Source: Valencia hispanica (Eukaryota; Chordata; Actinopteri; Cyprinodontiformes; Valenciidae). Taken from it: a stretch of 64,000 bases of DNA. Below are positions 1 through 11,046 of the stretch, piece by piece (within the stretch, counting starts at the first letter, position 1; each line of letters starts with the position of its first letter). The stretch lies in the NCBI GenBank assembly GCA_963556495.2, contig OY747723.1, positions 12,990,501 through 13,054,500 on the forward strand, read 5' to 3'. A model generated the notes under the pieces. That model ran no database searches and was not told where the DNA came from. It was given only the letters and a program-made list of their open reading frames with translations. The translations under genes and the position numbers were made by a program.

Positions 1-258
1 CCAATTCCATCCTTATGTGTGGGAATCCCACAGCCTAGTAACAAGACAGGTGGGCGTGGTCTGCAACTGCTAATATGCATAAAAGTGATAGAGGCCTCTA
101 AACAGCTCACTCTGAAAGGGACTGAAAAGAATTGAGCTGCTGAGATCGTTTTATGTGAGAGTGATTTTGTGCAAAGAAGTTCATTAACATGTTTTGTACA
201 CACTATAGCCCTTCAATAACTTGTTAACTTAACAAGAGGCATAATATGTCCCCTTTAA
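1..258. mobile_element. TTAA-type MITE (Kolobok-like), right part, cut by window edge
   Basis: This stretch ends in CATAATATGTCCCCTTTAA, with the target TTAA at 255-258. The complete relative at 3746-4179 shares the internal order: GTGGGCGTGGTCTGCAACTG, then a 'CTGAAAGGGACTGAAAA' block, then 'GTGAGAGTGATTTTGTG'. It is non-coding, so it is a non-autonomous DNA element. The TTAA target and AGGGG-type ends suggest Kolobok rather than piggyBac; that assignment is inference. Its left end lies outside the window. Confidence 0.75.
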
Positions 259-404
259 TATTTCTTAAACCGTTCCCATTGCAATCACAAATTTCCATGT
301 ATCTAATTGAAATTGTATGTTTTATACAGACAGACCAACAAATGTGTGTGCATTTTGACCTATTCTACTGTCTGATTGGATACAGAGCATCCGTGAACAT
401 CCGT

Positions 405-625
405 TTTCAAGTCTTGCCCCAGATTCCGACTGGACGACATAGGTCTGGATTTTGACTTGGCCACTCTTGCCCACTTGTTTTGATCCAAACCAATAAATTT
501 GTAGCGCTGGCTGGGGTTTTGCAGCCTCCAACACATCTTTCGTCCAGGACTGTCCCCCACGTCTGAGAGGACGCTGCCGCCACCATGTTTCACCCCTAGA
601 GAAATGCTTGCTCAGGGTGATAAGC
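405..625 (-). mobile_element. Tc1/mariner transposase relic
   Basis: Read on the minus strand, this matches the order of the fish Tc1 transposase gene: a decayed glycine-rich block (CCACCATGTTTCACCCC on the plus strand near 578-594), the region encoding the central catalytic part, and the stretch upstream of 'CTTGCCCCAGATTC' that corresponds to the 'NLWQDLK' end of the family. Stops and frameshifts are frequent and no intact frame survives. It is an old dead copy; the terminal repeats were not located. Confidence 0.55.
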
Positions 626-1594
626 AGAGCTTTAATTTTCATACATAGTTGCTATTCTTCCACGAAGGCCACACTTTACAGATTCTTTATCCGGAAAAAG
701 TCCGCTCTACGCCGTGCTGGTCAACAACATGCTGAACTTTGTGGTTGTAATGTGACAAAACGCAGAAAAGTTCAGGAGGTGTGAATTCTTTTGCAAGCTG
801 CTGTACATATGAGGAAGTTTGAACAATTATAGTTGCATGTTGTGTGTTTATGACAGCACATGGACTCTGAAGTGTGTGTGGTGCGGCAAGAGGACAGACC
901 TGATTATTCCCCCCGTCTCCCGGTGACTGTATGAAGCCAGCCAGCCGTGGCAAGGCTGCCATAACTACCAGTTGAGCTCTGTCAGAGAGATGACCCGCTC
1001 TCTTTTCAACAAGACCTGCCACGCTGACAGACAGACAGACAGGCAGGAAGCAGAGACACAAAAGACACTACATGTGCATATTTTAATTCAAGAACGCGCC
1101 ATCTCGCTCCAAACGGCTAAAAAAAACGTGAAAAAGCCGTAGGTGTAATTTGACTGCAGCAGCACAGGTCAAGAGTCAATGGTCTTATTTGAGGGCTAAC
1201 ACCATTTAAGACTAATTTGAGACTATGTGTTATTGTGCCTTTAACTAAGTTTCTAACCCGATCTGTACAGAGGTTCATTGTGCTTTTAAAAGAGACCTGC
1301 TGCCCTGCAAAAGGCCATCTAATGGTTTTTCAACCCATCAGTATTACTTTAATGCACTGTAGATCAAAGGATAAAACATCCACTTGTGCAGATGAGGGGA
1401 AAAACAGTGAAGTGCATTGAAGATTTGAGATGTTCTTTACTGAGAAATCCATTTGGATTCTAAGAGTGAATCGGTACAGTTCCCGGAACTATTAAGAAGC
1501 ATTAAAACATCATAAATGTTACCTGTTCACACAATTAAAAAATAGGATTTAGAGACTAGGTGGAATCAAGAAATCTACTTTAAAAAAAGTTTGT
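626..1594. other. unassigned stretch, no gene seen
   Basis: I see no repeat family or coding frame that I can support. The longest frame, 124 codons on the minus strand, has no recognisable motif. Confidence 0.5.
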
Positions 1595-2085
1595 GAGATG
1601 TACTTTATCGATCCCAGAATTGGGAAATTATTGAATAAGACTTCATGTGCTTGTATGGACATTTGTACTTGTTCAGGTCCTCCCTCCGTATTTATTCGAA
1701 ACACTGTGTGAATTAGTGCTTTCTCGCCGTCACCGGTGTTTACGTGTGAGTAGCGAGGTCAGGACCCCGGGCTCAAGCCTCACCCTTACCCCACCCCCCT
1801 CCACCCGAGAGCTCTCTTCCAGCGTGGCCAAATAACAGTACAAACAATTAAAACCCCGCGGCTGCCCTCCCCCCCTCAGGGCAGTCGGCTTTCCCTCCAC
1901 TCGAGTCGGAGAAATTGCTGCTCCGCACCGCGAGAGGATCCAAAGTAAACCCTCGGTTATCCGGTCTATAACGACGCTGCTGCTGAGGATGGAGAGGCAG
2001 GATCGATACAGCTACAGCCTGTGGACCAGTTGGAGATAAGGGGCTATTATTAGGACGTCCTTTCCTTACCACCTGAGCCACTTAC
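1595..2085 (-). repeat. possible tRNA-headed SINE
   Basis: On the minus strand 2080-2070 reads TGGCTCAGGTG, a full match to the RNA polymerase III A box (TRGYNNARNNG). At 2009-2000 there is GTATCGATCC, close to a B box but one base short. The other end (1600-1640) carries a 'GGGATCGATAAAGTAC' tail like those ending CR1/Rex-type LINEs and their SINEs. The GC-rich centre is not recognised. The order of head, body and tail fits a SINE, but the A-to-B spacing is long and no target duplication was found. Confidence 0.35.
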
Positions 2086-2722
2086 AGGCTTAGGATAGTC
2101 AATGTCTTGCTCAAACACTCATCCCAAACAACAAGAGTAAATATGTCTCTTCTATTCAGAGCAATTCGTTATTCCTATATGGTAAATATGGACCAGACTA
2201 AGATCCTGAAATTACGTTTTACATAAAATGGGCTGCTATTGGCCCTAAAATGTGAAATGACACCATTTTGAAATGCCTCAATTAGATATCCAGATAAACA
2301 CATTTATAAATATTTTAAACATATCAAATCTGTTCAAATGTTTAGTTATTTAGTTTTAATGGGATTGAAGCAGAGCAAGAACTAATATGGACCGGCTTAC
2401 AAAGCCGACAAATCATTTGACCTGAAATGTTTTCAATCACGTCAACTAATTAGAGAGCAGAGTCAAGGCTTTGATCCAATAGAGTGTGAGATTAAGGATC
2501 AAGTCACTGAATTATGTTTTTAAACTGAATAAGTGACTAAATAATAGTACCCTTACAAGCCTTTTAGTAACTCAGTAGAGAGCAAAAAACAATATTTTTC
2601 CAGGTTATGGACAGAAAAAATAAGTTAACCTTTTTAGAGAGTCGTCTTTATAACTGCACATAACTGTAGAAGTGTAAAATTACAATTAGCTTCTCTTCTT
2701 AAGTGCAGAGTTAGTACACATA
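2086..2722. other. unassigned AT-rich stretch
   Basis: AT-rich, non-coding, no inverted ends or family resemblance seen. Confidence 0.5.
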
Positions 2723-3034
2723 GGGCGGCTGTAGTTCAGTGGTAGAGCTGTCGGCCTGTGACCCAGAAATCGTGGGTTCGATTCCAGCTTCCTGCTGCAT
2801 GTCGTTGTGTCCTTGGGCAAGACACTTCACCTACCCGCCTACTGGTGTTGGCCAGAGGGGCCGATGCCGCAATATGGCAGCCTCTCTTCTGTCAGTCTGC
2901 CCCAGGGCAGCTGTGGCTATAATCATAGCTTGCTTCCACCAGTGTGTGAATGTGAGAGTGAATGAATAATGGAGTTGTAAAGCGCTTTGAGTCTCTTGAA
3001 AAAAGCGCTATATAAATGCAAGCCATTATTATTA
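2723..3034 (+). repeat. tRNA-derived SINE with L2-like tail
   Basis: The head is tRNA-like, with an exact A box TAGTTCAGTGG at 2732-2742 and an exact B box GGTTCGATTCC at 2775-2785. The body holds the 'GTCCTTGGGCAAGACACTTC' block shared by many fish SINEs. The tail (about 2979-3034) reads AAAGCGCTTTGAG and then GCGCTATATAAATGCA, ending in ATT repeats. The same GCGCTATATAAAT signature ends the L2-type LINE at 39.9 kb, so this SINE probably uses L2 reverse transcriptase. It would be transcribed by RNA polymerase III from its internal promoter. Confidence 0.85.
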
Positions 3035-3745
3035 CATAACCAGAGCACATAAAATCTCTTTTCAGGCAATCTTACCCTGAGGTGTACAAACCAAGTTTTG
3101 ACTTTCATCTGTAATGAAGACCACACTGCAGGGATAGTCATAATAACCGCCTCATTGACCAAAATGTATACCTTAGTATCAAACCCAAAGCAAGCTTATC
3201 CAGCCACAAATTAACTTTGGTAGATGCAATGGCTCGCTTGTAGCACTAGGTTTTAACATGTTTCAAGGTTGTTTACTTTAGATATGAAGAGAATTAGTTA
3301 GAGGAGAGAAGAAAAAGTCACAATGAATCGCTTCGAGGGGAGGAGACGTCATAAGAGTCAATCAACCAATCACGTATGGGTTTTTAGTAGGAGGGGAGCT
3401 ATGTCACATTATATAGTCAATGAAAAAAATGTTTTTATTCCTTTTAGATCTTGGGACGCCACCTGCATAGAATAGGAGGTTATTTTAACTGGACAAAGTC
3501 CTGCAAGAACATGTTACTGAGTCCAAAAATAAAGGTGTTCCTGTAGTGGAAAGGTCATGTCAGAGGTGAATGGAAGAAGTATGTTAGGTTAACAGTTTGG
3601 TCATTATATATAGTTTACTGACAGCTAGGAAAGCATGGGGGAGGATAGCTTTGTTTGAGAACCATCAACTAATACTAATGGAGAGGTAAGACTGAAATCT
3701 AAGTTGTTTTGGGTCTGGTGATTTTTTAAACATTTTCATTCATAC
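3035..3745. other. unassigned stretch
   Basis: No coding frame or terminal repeats supported. A short 'TTACTGACAGCTAGGAAAGC' block near 3614 resembles the repeat unit at 4.48 and 4.79 kb. Confidence 0.4.
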
Positions 3746-4179
3746 TTAAAGGGGACATATTATGCAAATTGTCCTTTTTCTTATCCTTTTCTGTCTCTAC
3801 TGCCTCTTTGAACGCCCAGAACATGAATAAAAACCATCCATCCAATTCTTTAGCAATTTTTTTTCTGTCAGAAATCGTGTGCTTCTACAAGCCGTTTGAC
3901 ATGTCACAGCCCACCAATTCCAATTCCACGCCATTCTCCTGTGTGGCAAACACGCAGGCTAGTAACGGAGATGGGTGGGCGTGGTCTGCAACTGCTAATT
4001 TGCTTAAAAGTGACAGAGCCCTCTAAACGGCTCATTCTGAAAGGGACTGAAAATGGTCATGAATTGAGCTGGTGAGATCCCTTCGTGTGAGAGTGATTTT
4101 GTGTAAAGAACTTCACTAACATGTTTTACACAGACCATAGACCTATTATAACTTGTTTACATAAATAGGCCCCCTTTAA
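3746..4179. mobile_element. complete TTAA-flanked MITE (Kolobok-like), 434 bp
   Basis: The left end is TTAA-AGGGGACATATTATGC at 3746 and the right end is a mutated inverse ending CCCCCTTTAA, with TTAA at 4176-4179. The interior is non-coding and aligns with the fragment at 1-258. The left terminus is the exact inverse of the right terminus of that other copy, which confirms the ends. Mobilisation would depend on a transposase encoded elsewhere. Kolobok and piggyBac both use TTAA; ends beginning AGGGG fit Kolobok better. Confidence 0.8.
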
Positions 4180-4229
4180 AACCGATTTTTTTTTTTTCTT
4201 CCAGCAGCTTGCAAATGTAATTGACAGAA

Positions 4230-5140
4230 TAAGCAACATGGTTCATGTCTGTTGATTGGAAATCATTTGATTAGAGGCGAAACTGCTGCAAAATGATCAC
4301 AACTCCGAGAGTAAGCAAACAAAACAGACATGAACACATGATTTTGTTTTTTTATCATGCAGATGAAACTATTTGTATCCCTCTTGTTGGATAAGCTTTT
4401 TTAGACGGTGTGTAGGTGTATTGTTTTCTGTATTGCAAGTTTTCAAAAATAGAGGGAAAAAAGTTTGTTGAGTCCACCTAGTTTGGCTTTAATACACAGC
4501 TGACTGACAGCTAGCACCACTGGGAGAGGGTAGGAGTAAGGAATGCTGAATATATGGTTTGAGGAATATATTTATTTGGGTAGCAATAGGCAAAAACATG
4601 AGTGGAACAGAGTAAAAGTATGAATCTTAATTTTAATCTATTTTTCTGAAAACCTTAAAATCTAGTTAATGTAGCTGTAGGGGCTCCAAATAAACTCAAT
4701 TAAAAACACACTTCCTGTTTTATTGAGGGTGTTTTTACAACTTTACATACAACTTTTTATCAAAAGTTTTTTTGGGTTCGCTTTGTTTGGCCACAATACA
4801 CAGATGACGGACAGCTTGCACCACTGTGAGCGGGAGTGGTACTCAGCATTGGTCGCTATTCAAGGATTTCCTTATTGTTATTATTGAGAAGAAATAAGCA
4901 AAACCAGCTCATACAACTCAAACAATGTGCCGTTTTAAATCCCTTGTTTTTAAATATTTTTGGACTAACTTGAAGCCTAATTTATGCTCTTGTAGCAGCT
5001 CCAAATATCCATGATACAAAATTAAAAACGGGCCTCCTGTCTGTTGCTTTGACATCACTTGCAGAGACGCGAGGCTGCTGCAAAATGAATCACAACGGCG
5101 AGAGCAAGCGAATAATTCAGACTCATGGGCTTTTCCTGGC
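4230..5140. repeat. diverged direct repeats
   Basis: A block starting TTTGG..AATACACAG..GA at 4482 recurs at 4786 (offset about 304), followed in both by a CACCACTG segment and later by CTCCAAAT..ATTAAAAAC at about 4685 and 4995. A third piece, GCTGCAAAATGAxTCACAAC, occurs near 4288 and 5078. This looks like two or three decayed units of an old duplicated sequence, not coding. Confidence 0.5.
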
Positions 5141-6300
5141 CTTGACCTTGCATCTAGAGTCAAGTCTGTTTGAATCAAAGGGTTTGGATTTATTGGTGGA
5201 CACAGTTAGTGTAAACGCCAGTCTGTAACATAACCAGTCAGCCAACTAGTTATCTCCCTGGACATATGCTGTGTCCACTGCTCCAGAGTCCTGCAGTCAA
5301 TGCCACTGTGAATCCTAATGATCACAGTGCATCCCAGCAACGCAAGACGCAAACACTAATGCACACAGACGCAAACACACACGCACACACACGCACACTC
5401 CCCAGTCTTCGCTCCAGGGGTCCTGACAAAATAGGAGAAGGAGGGGACTCGTCAGAAGACAGCACCGCCGGTGCGCTCCACCTGCTCACTGATTCTTACG
5501 CCTGGAGGAGCCTGAAGGCACTGCCATCGCACACCCACCCTGTCTATGCTACACACGCAAGTACACAAATCAATAGACAAACACACACAAGCCCACACAC
5601 CTACACATGCATCCTGGATCCACGTATTCACTCCTTATCTTCAGCCTACTTCTCACCTCATCCCTTCCCAGTATCTGTTCCTCGTGTGCCCCCTCCAGTT
5701 CGACCCCATCCATATCCTGATGTTTGTCCTCCCTTCCTCACCCTGAATCCTCCCCACTGAGCCCCCCCCCCCCCCCAACAGCAGAATGCATGAAACGTCC
5801 ACACATACACCCACCTGTGCACACTTTCTAACCTGTCAGGTAACATCAGAGGAGGGGAGAGCTGAAGAGACATGACAGTGTGCTGAAGGAATCATGTGCC
5901 AGAAACACAGACCTCTCTCCGTTCGTCTGTGCCGTGCTGGAACACAACAAGCTCGAGCCTCTACCCACCCCCCCACCCCCCCCTCACCTTTGTTAGGGAT
6001 CAGACCTGTTCGAGGAGAGCTGGAGAAACTCCAACAGTCAGAGCAAGGAAGACACGCTGAGGAGAGGAGGAAGTTGTTGGGAAGAAGTTCTGATAATCAA
6101 TAAGCGCAGAGGGGGGAAAGTCGTAGAGGAAGAGACAAAGATAGGGTAGGGAAAGGATGCTTGGTGCAGAGAGGGCCAAAAACAACGGCGCCCAAAGGCC
6201 TTTTCACTATCCATCAAATTCAGCAGGTCGGCCAATGAGCTTACAGCTGCCATATGTGATGAACCATTTCCACAGCAAAGTCCAGTTAGGCAGCAACAGC
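5141..6300. other. unassigned stretch with CA-rich and C-rich tracts
   Basis: Contains an imperfect CA-rich tract (about 5368-5400) and a poly-C run near 5762. The 164-codon plus frame at 5266-5760 consists of low-complexity Thr/His/Pro codons produced by the CA repeats, and I do not treat it as a gene. Confidence 0.5.
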
Positions 6301-7412
6301 CTCAGCAGATGATTTCTTAGAGAGAAAAAAAATGCATAAAAAAATAAAACAGAACACTTTCACAGTTAGTTTTTATATTTGGGCTGAAAGAAATTCTAAT
6401 TATTACATTATATTTTGTTTTGCGGTAAATCAGACGAGAAGGGGCATTAGTTTCATTCTTAATAAAAGATTATCTCTGTAAATAATAAATAAATAAAATA
6501 AATAAAATAACGGAATCTAAAGTAAAGGAACCTCCTTGCTTCCTTAAATTAATCCTTTCAATGGGTAGGAAGATTATTCATCCTTCAGAATTTATATCAA
6601 ATTATTTTGATATTGATTATGAGTCTGATTATTTACATACAGAACATAAATACAGTTTAAAACTGTTTATCATAAAATACTTAAAAATCTACCAGGCAAA
6701 ATTAATTACTTATTTTGACGTTTATTTTGTCTAGACAAAGAGCTGTTGTAAAACAGAGAGAAATGAATGAATAAACTGCAAACTAAAATATACTACAGTC
6801 TGTCGGACAGCATATACCAATAGTTCATGGTAGTACGTAACAACAGCACATACTGTAAAGACTTGTATCTAGTAATAGGGCTGGGTGGATTCCTTTCAAT
6901 ATCCTCCAATTTACATACAATAGATCACTGGAATAAATAGAGTCACAACTGACCCTTGGACGTGCTGGTGACCGTGTTTGTGAACAAAGCTGGGGAGTAA
7001 CTTATGTCATGAAATATTGGAGCACGCTGAAGAGAAGCAGTTTATTGTAAAAGAGAAAAAAAGAAAAAAATCACGTCTTCTTGAGCAATGATTAAACTCT
7101 ACATTCTTTTCTCTGTTAGAGCTAAACAGAAAAATTGTGCAATATGGCATTAAAACTACAATATATATGAAGATTTGTGTGTATGACACGGTTATATATA
7201 GGTATTCCATAGTTAAAAAATGGCATAGTGTCAAATTATTTTATTAAGCCCTCAAAGAGAATCTTTTTTTCCACACCAAGTCTTTTGTCCGAAATCCAAC
7301 ATAATTTGTCGCTCAGACCCTTGATAATTCCCTTCCTTGTGTATATTTCTCACATAGTTTTCATCAGAACTACAGTTAGCATGCAAGTTAGCCTAACAAA
7401 TAACACAGAGTA
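6301..7412. other. AT-rich unassigned stretch
   Basis: Very AT-rich, with no coding signal or recognised element. Confidence 0.5.
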
Positions 7413-7436
7413 ATGGTACGTTCCAGGTGTCCTCGG

Positions 7437-7540
7437 AACTCGTTTTTCCGAGATGAGTTAGCCGGAAATTACGCAATGAACTCGTTTTTCCGAGATGAGT
7501 TAGCCGGAAATTACGCAATGAACTCGTTTTTCCGAGGTGT
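7437..7540. repeat. 42-bp tandem repeat, about 2.5 copies
   Basis: Units beginning AACTCGTTTTTCCGAGATGA start at 7437, 7479 and 7521, so the period is exactly 42 bp. The first two units are identical; the third diverges after CCGAGG. Each unit carries a short CTCG..CGAG inverted pair. The array lies between GGTGTCCTCGGAACTC and a 'GAGGACCCCGAG' block, which look like a degraded inverted pair, so it may be internal to a small hairpin element. Confidence 0.85.
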
Positions 7541-7784
7541 GAGTTTCAGAGGACCCCGAGATTCCACATTTAAAGATGGTGGCGCCCAGTACTACCTGTC
7601 GTCTTTATTTTTTTCTCATTTATATGTTCTGTCTTCATTCTGTTTGCTATGTAAGTAGCACTGAGTAGTTGTTATTGTTGTTATTGATAATTACATTGTT
7701 GCAAATGTGAAAAGTTGCAAACGTTGCAGCCAAAATTGGTGTTTATGGTTTTTACCATTACTGGTGTGTATGTTTTTTTTCTTT

Positions 7785-7966
7785 TTCTTCTTCTTCTTCT
7801 TCTTCTTCTTCTTCTTCTTCTTCTTCTTCTTCTTCTTCTTCTTCTTCTTCTTCTTCTTCTTCTTCTTCTTCTTCTTCTTCTTCTTCTTCTTCTTCTTCTT
7901 CTTCTTCTTCTTCTTCTTCTTCTTCTTCTTCTTCTTCTTCTTCTTCTTCTTCTTCTTCTTCTTCTT
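7785..7966. repeat. pure (TTC/GAA)n microsatellite, about 61 units
   Basis: An uninterrupted TTC repeat of 182 bp. The frames of poly-Phe, poly-Leu, poly-Glu and poly-Lys across it are artefacts. A homopurine/homopyrimidine mirror repeat of this length can adopt triplex (H-DNA) structure. Confidence 0.98.
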
Positions 7967-8118
7967 GCAAATAATAAATCGGTGCATTACCGCCACCGAC
8001 TGGTATGGTAATCTGTCTTGGGTGGGCCCAATAACTGAATGGGCGAACCGGGCCTGCCCAGGCCCATCCCTGCAACATCATCGTTTCACTTGTGCACCTC
8101 TCATTCTTGCTCTGACTA

Positions 8119-8259
8119 ATCTTCATTCCTCTCTAACTTTTCCTCTACCTGCGCTCTGCTCTCACTGAATACCACAATGTCATCTGTGAACATCATAGTC
8201 CATGGAGACGTCTGTCTAACCTCACCTGTTAGCCTGTCCATCACCAAAACAAACAAGGA
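8119..8259 (-). pseudogene. RTE-like LINE reverse-transcriptase fragment
   Basis: The last 47 codons of a 107-codon minus frame read like the RT core of an RTE-type LINE: MDRLTGEVRQ, then PWTMMFTDDIV with the catalytic Asp pair (FTDD, where the family usually has FADD), then ESRAQVEEKLER. The 60 codons upstream match nothing, so the LINE part starts at about 8259. It is a short fragment without endonuclease or tail. It faces away from the + strand fragment at 8826. Confidence 0.7.
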
Positions 8260-8825
8260 TATATACAGTCTATGCCTACTTACAAATTGAGCACAATGGC
8301 AAATCCAAATGTCCATGAGTTGAAAAGGGTCTATTCTGGAATCGATAAACGTTCTTCCATTTAAATTAGGAAAATTAAAATATCCATCACAAATACTTTT
8401 TCCATATTGTCCGTTGCAATGTAGATACAATTGTTTCACTTACATAAGCGAAAGTTGTAGTTTCTCTAGTTTATTTTGAGGTGTTGCATTAGTGCTAGCT
8501 TTAAAGCTAAATGCAAAACAACGTTAGTTTTTTGTAATGGCTGTCTGGCATAGGGAGGATTGTTCCAGATCTGAGAAAGTGTCACAACCTTCCCTTTAAA
8601 TTGACACTCTGTACTGGTCTCTTTTTTACTGCATGCTTAGGCAGTGGAAGTGTAAAATAGACATGGGTGTCCCTGCAGATGTTCTCCAGAAGACAGCAAC
8701 TAAAGTCATCCATGGAACATCTGTGAGACGGGTCGCCAAGGTCCACACAACATCTGCCGGATATTGTGAAGCTGCACAGAAGGTAAGAGAATGTTAGATG
8801 TGGAGATAGAGTCTGAGAGGCCAGA

Positions 8826-9038
8826 CTGAGATGGTTTGGACATGATCAGAGGAGAGGCAAGGGTTATGTCTGTAGAAGGATGCTAAAAATGGAGTCACCC
8901 GGCAGGAGGCTGAAAGGAAGACCAAAACAGACATTTATAAATGTGGTGAAAGAGGACATTAAGTTAGTTGGTGTGAAGGTAGAGGATGCAAAGAATATGA
9001 CTAAATGGAGACAGATGATTCACTGTAGCCTCCGCTGA
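8826..9038 (+). pseudogene. LINE ORF2 C-terminal fragment, RTE-like
   Basis: An open stretch of 70 codons ends at a TGA (9036-9038). It begins LRWFGHDQRR and continues with RRMLK, GRRLKGRPK and WRQMIHC. This 'RWFGH...GRPK..W' pattern is the conserved tail of RTE-type LINE ORFs, following the reverse transcriptase. The sequence upstream (8640-8825) could not be read as coding. The piece has the opposite orientation to the RT fragment at 8119-8259, so the two are separate insertions or an inverted copy. Confidence 0.7.
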
Positions 9039-9097
9039 AGGAAAAAGCTGAAAAAGAATTGATTTCTATTATATTTAGTTTATACTAAATCATTCTA

Positions 9098-11046
9098 TTA
9101 ATTCAATTCAATTCAAAAATACTTTATTGATGCCTGAAGGACATTAAGTGTTGTTGTAGCTCATAAAATTAATTCTTTAAGGAGTTGTTGTAGATAATGA
9201 TGGCTGTGGGCAGGAAAGATTTCATGTAGCAGTCTGTATTGCAGCGAAACTGAAGAAGCCTCCGACTGATGGCACTCTGTTGTTGTATGACAGTCTCATT
9301 AAGAGGATGCTCAGGGTTGTCCATAATGTTTTTGATTTTATGAAGAATCCTTCTTTGCATTATCATCTCCAGTGGTTCCACAGTTGTCCCAAGAACAGAA
9401 CCAGCCTTCTTTATCAGGTTGTTGAGCCTTTTTAAGTCCCTGGCTCTGATGCTGCTACCCCAACAGATGATGGCTGAAGAGATTACACTCTCCACAACAG
9501 ACTTGTAGACGATCTTGAATGACCTAAGCTTCCTCAAGAAGTAGAGTCTGCTCCGTCCCTTCTTGTAGATGGTTTCACTGTTTCACCTCCAGTCCAGTCT
9601 GTTGTCAAGGTGAACTCCAAGGTATTTATACTCCTCAACCACCTCCACTTCTTCTCCCCTGATGGAAACAATGTTTCTTCTGTCCCCGTTTCTTCTGAAA
9701 TCTACAATGATGTCCTTTGTTTTATTCACATTCAAAGTAAGACGATTGTTTCCACACCATGTCACAAAGAGGTCCACCAGCTCTCTGTATTCAGCTTCTT
9801 GTCCATCTCTGATACACCCGACAATTGCAGAGTCATCTGAGTATTTCTGCAGATGACAGGTCTCTGATTTGTACTGGAAGTCTGAGGTGTACAGGGTGAA
9901 AAGGAATGGTGAGAGTACGGTCCCCTGTGGTGTTCCTGTGCTGCTGACCACCTGGTTTGACACACAATTCTTCAGTTTCACAAACTTTGGTCTGTTCGTC
10001 AGGTAGTCAATGATCCAGGCGATTGTTGAGTGCTCCACCTGTGTCTTCAGAAGTTTCTGACAAAGTTAATCAGGCTGAGTTGTGTTAAATGCACTGGAGA
10101 AATCAAAGAACATGATCCTCACAGTGCTGCCTGCTTTGTCCAGATGACAGAAGGTTGTTCGAAGCAGGTGTATAATGGCATCTTTAACTCAACTCCACAG
10201 CAGTAAGCAAACTGAAGTGGGTCCTGATATGTTCTTGTTTGCTTATTCAAGTGCGCCAACAGGAGTCTCTCCAGGACCTTCATGATGTGGAATGTCAGGG
10301 CAACAGGTTTATAGTCATTGATGACTGATGGGTGAGTTCTCTTTGGTACTGGAACAAGGCATGACGTCTTCACAACACTGAAACCTTCTCCTGAGATAGG
10401 CTAAGGCTGAAGAGGTGCTGCAGAATCCCAGAGAGCTGCTGTGCACAGGCCTTCAGGACTCTGGGGCTGACACCATCTGGACCTGCAGCCTTGTTCCGGT
10501 TCAGTTTTTCCAGCTGCCTCTTCACCTGACTTTTGGAGACAGACGAGTGGGAGTGGGAAGTGTGGAATCAGAAGAGTCCATGGCTGAGGTGAAGGATAAA
10601 ACATCCGAGGTGTAACAGAAAAGCTGTTGGTCAGAGGAGAGTGTTCAGTTCAGTGGCTCTGTCCAGACTTCCATCTATCCAATCCTTCCTGTGCTTAAAG
10701 CCTGTGATCTTTTTCATTCCTGACCAGACATCTCTGATATTGTCCCTGTAGTTTGTTCTCCAGCTTCTTCCTGTATGCCTCTTTGCTGTCTCTGATCTTG
10801 ACCTTAAGTTGCTTCTGTATACTCCTCAGTAATTCCCTGTCTCCCTCCCTGAAGGCTCTTTTTTTCTTGTTTATCAGTTCCTTCAGGTCAGTGGTGATCC
10901 AGGGTTTGTTATTAGGGAAGCATCTCACTGTTCTGGTGGGTATGATGTTGTCCACAGAGAAGTTTATATAGTTAGTCACACACTCAGTCATGGGATTGAT
11001 GTCCTCTCCATGTGCTTGGCAAAGAGTCATCCAGTCTGTGGTCTGT
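9098..11046 (-). mobile_element. Rex1-type (CR1 superfamily) LINE, 5'-truncated and broken
   Basis: Four consecutive minus-strand frames form one ORF2 interrupted by frameshifts: 11030-10695 (linker, 'KPWITTDLKELINKKKRAF'), 10373-10119 (RT start, 'PVPKRTHPSVINDYKPVAL'), 10038-9583 (RT core, with GTPQGTVLSP at residues 35-44 and the catalytic YSDD at 66-69), and 9537-9169 (C-terminal domain). The 3' tail at 9098-9130 reads AATAAAGTATTTTTGAATTG, followed by GAATT repeats. The endonuclease is missing. In life such a protein copies its own RNA at a nicked target. The YSDD/GTPQG pattern and tail fit Rex1; the copy is dead. Confidence 0.85.
9583..10038 (-). pseudogene. Rex1-type reverse transcriptase core fragment
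   Basis: This 151-codon frame is the best preserved part of the Rex1-type copy. Residues 35-44 (GTPQGTVLSP) are the template-grip motif of non-LTR reverse transcriptases. Residues 66-69 (YSDD) hold the metal-binding aspartates, and 138-141 (KYLG) begin the thumb. A frameshift separates it from the preceding segment (10119-10373), where the expected AF(D) region is corrupted. No translation is expected from this position. Confidence 0.85.

Noticed and set aside
2723..2800. Possible functional tRNA gene
   Set aside because: A and B boxes are present but there is no acceptor-stem pairing or terminator after about 75 bases; it continues as a SINE.
5266..5760. 164-codon plus-strand frame
   Set aside because: Composition follows the CA-rich low-complexity DNA (Thr, His, Pro, Ser); no motif and no sign of splicing.
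7691..8168. Long poly-Lys, poly-Glu, poly-Phe and poly-Leu frames
   Set aside because: Direct products of the TTC/GAA microsatellite in each frame.
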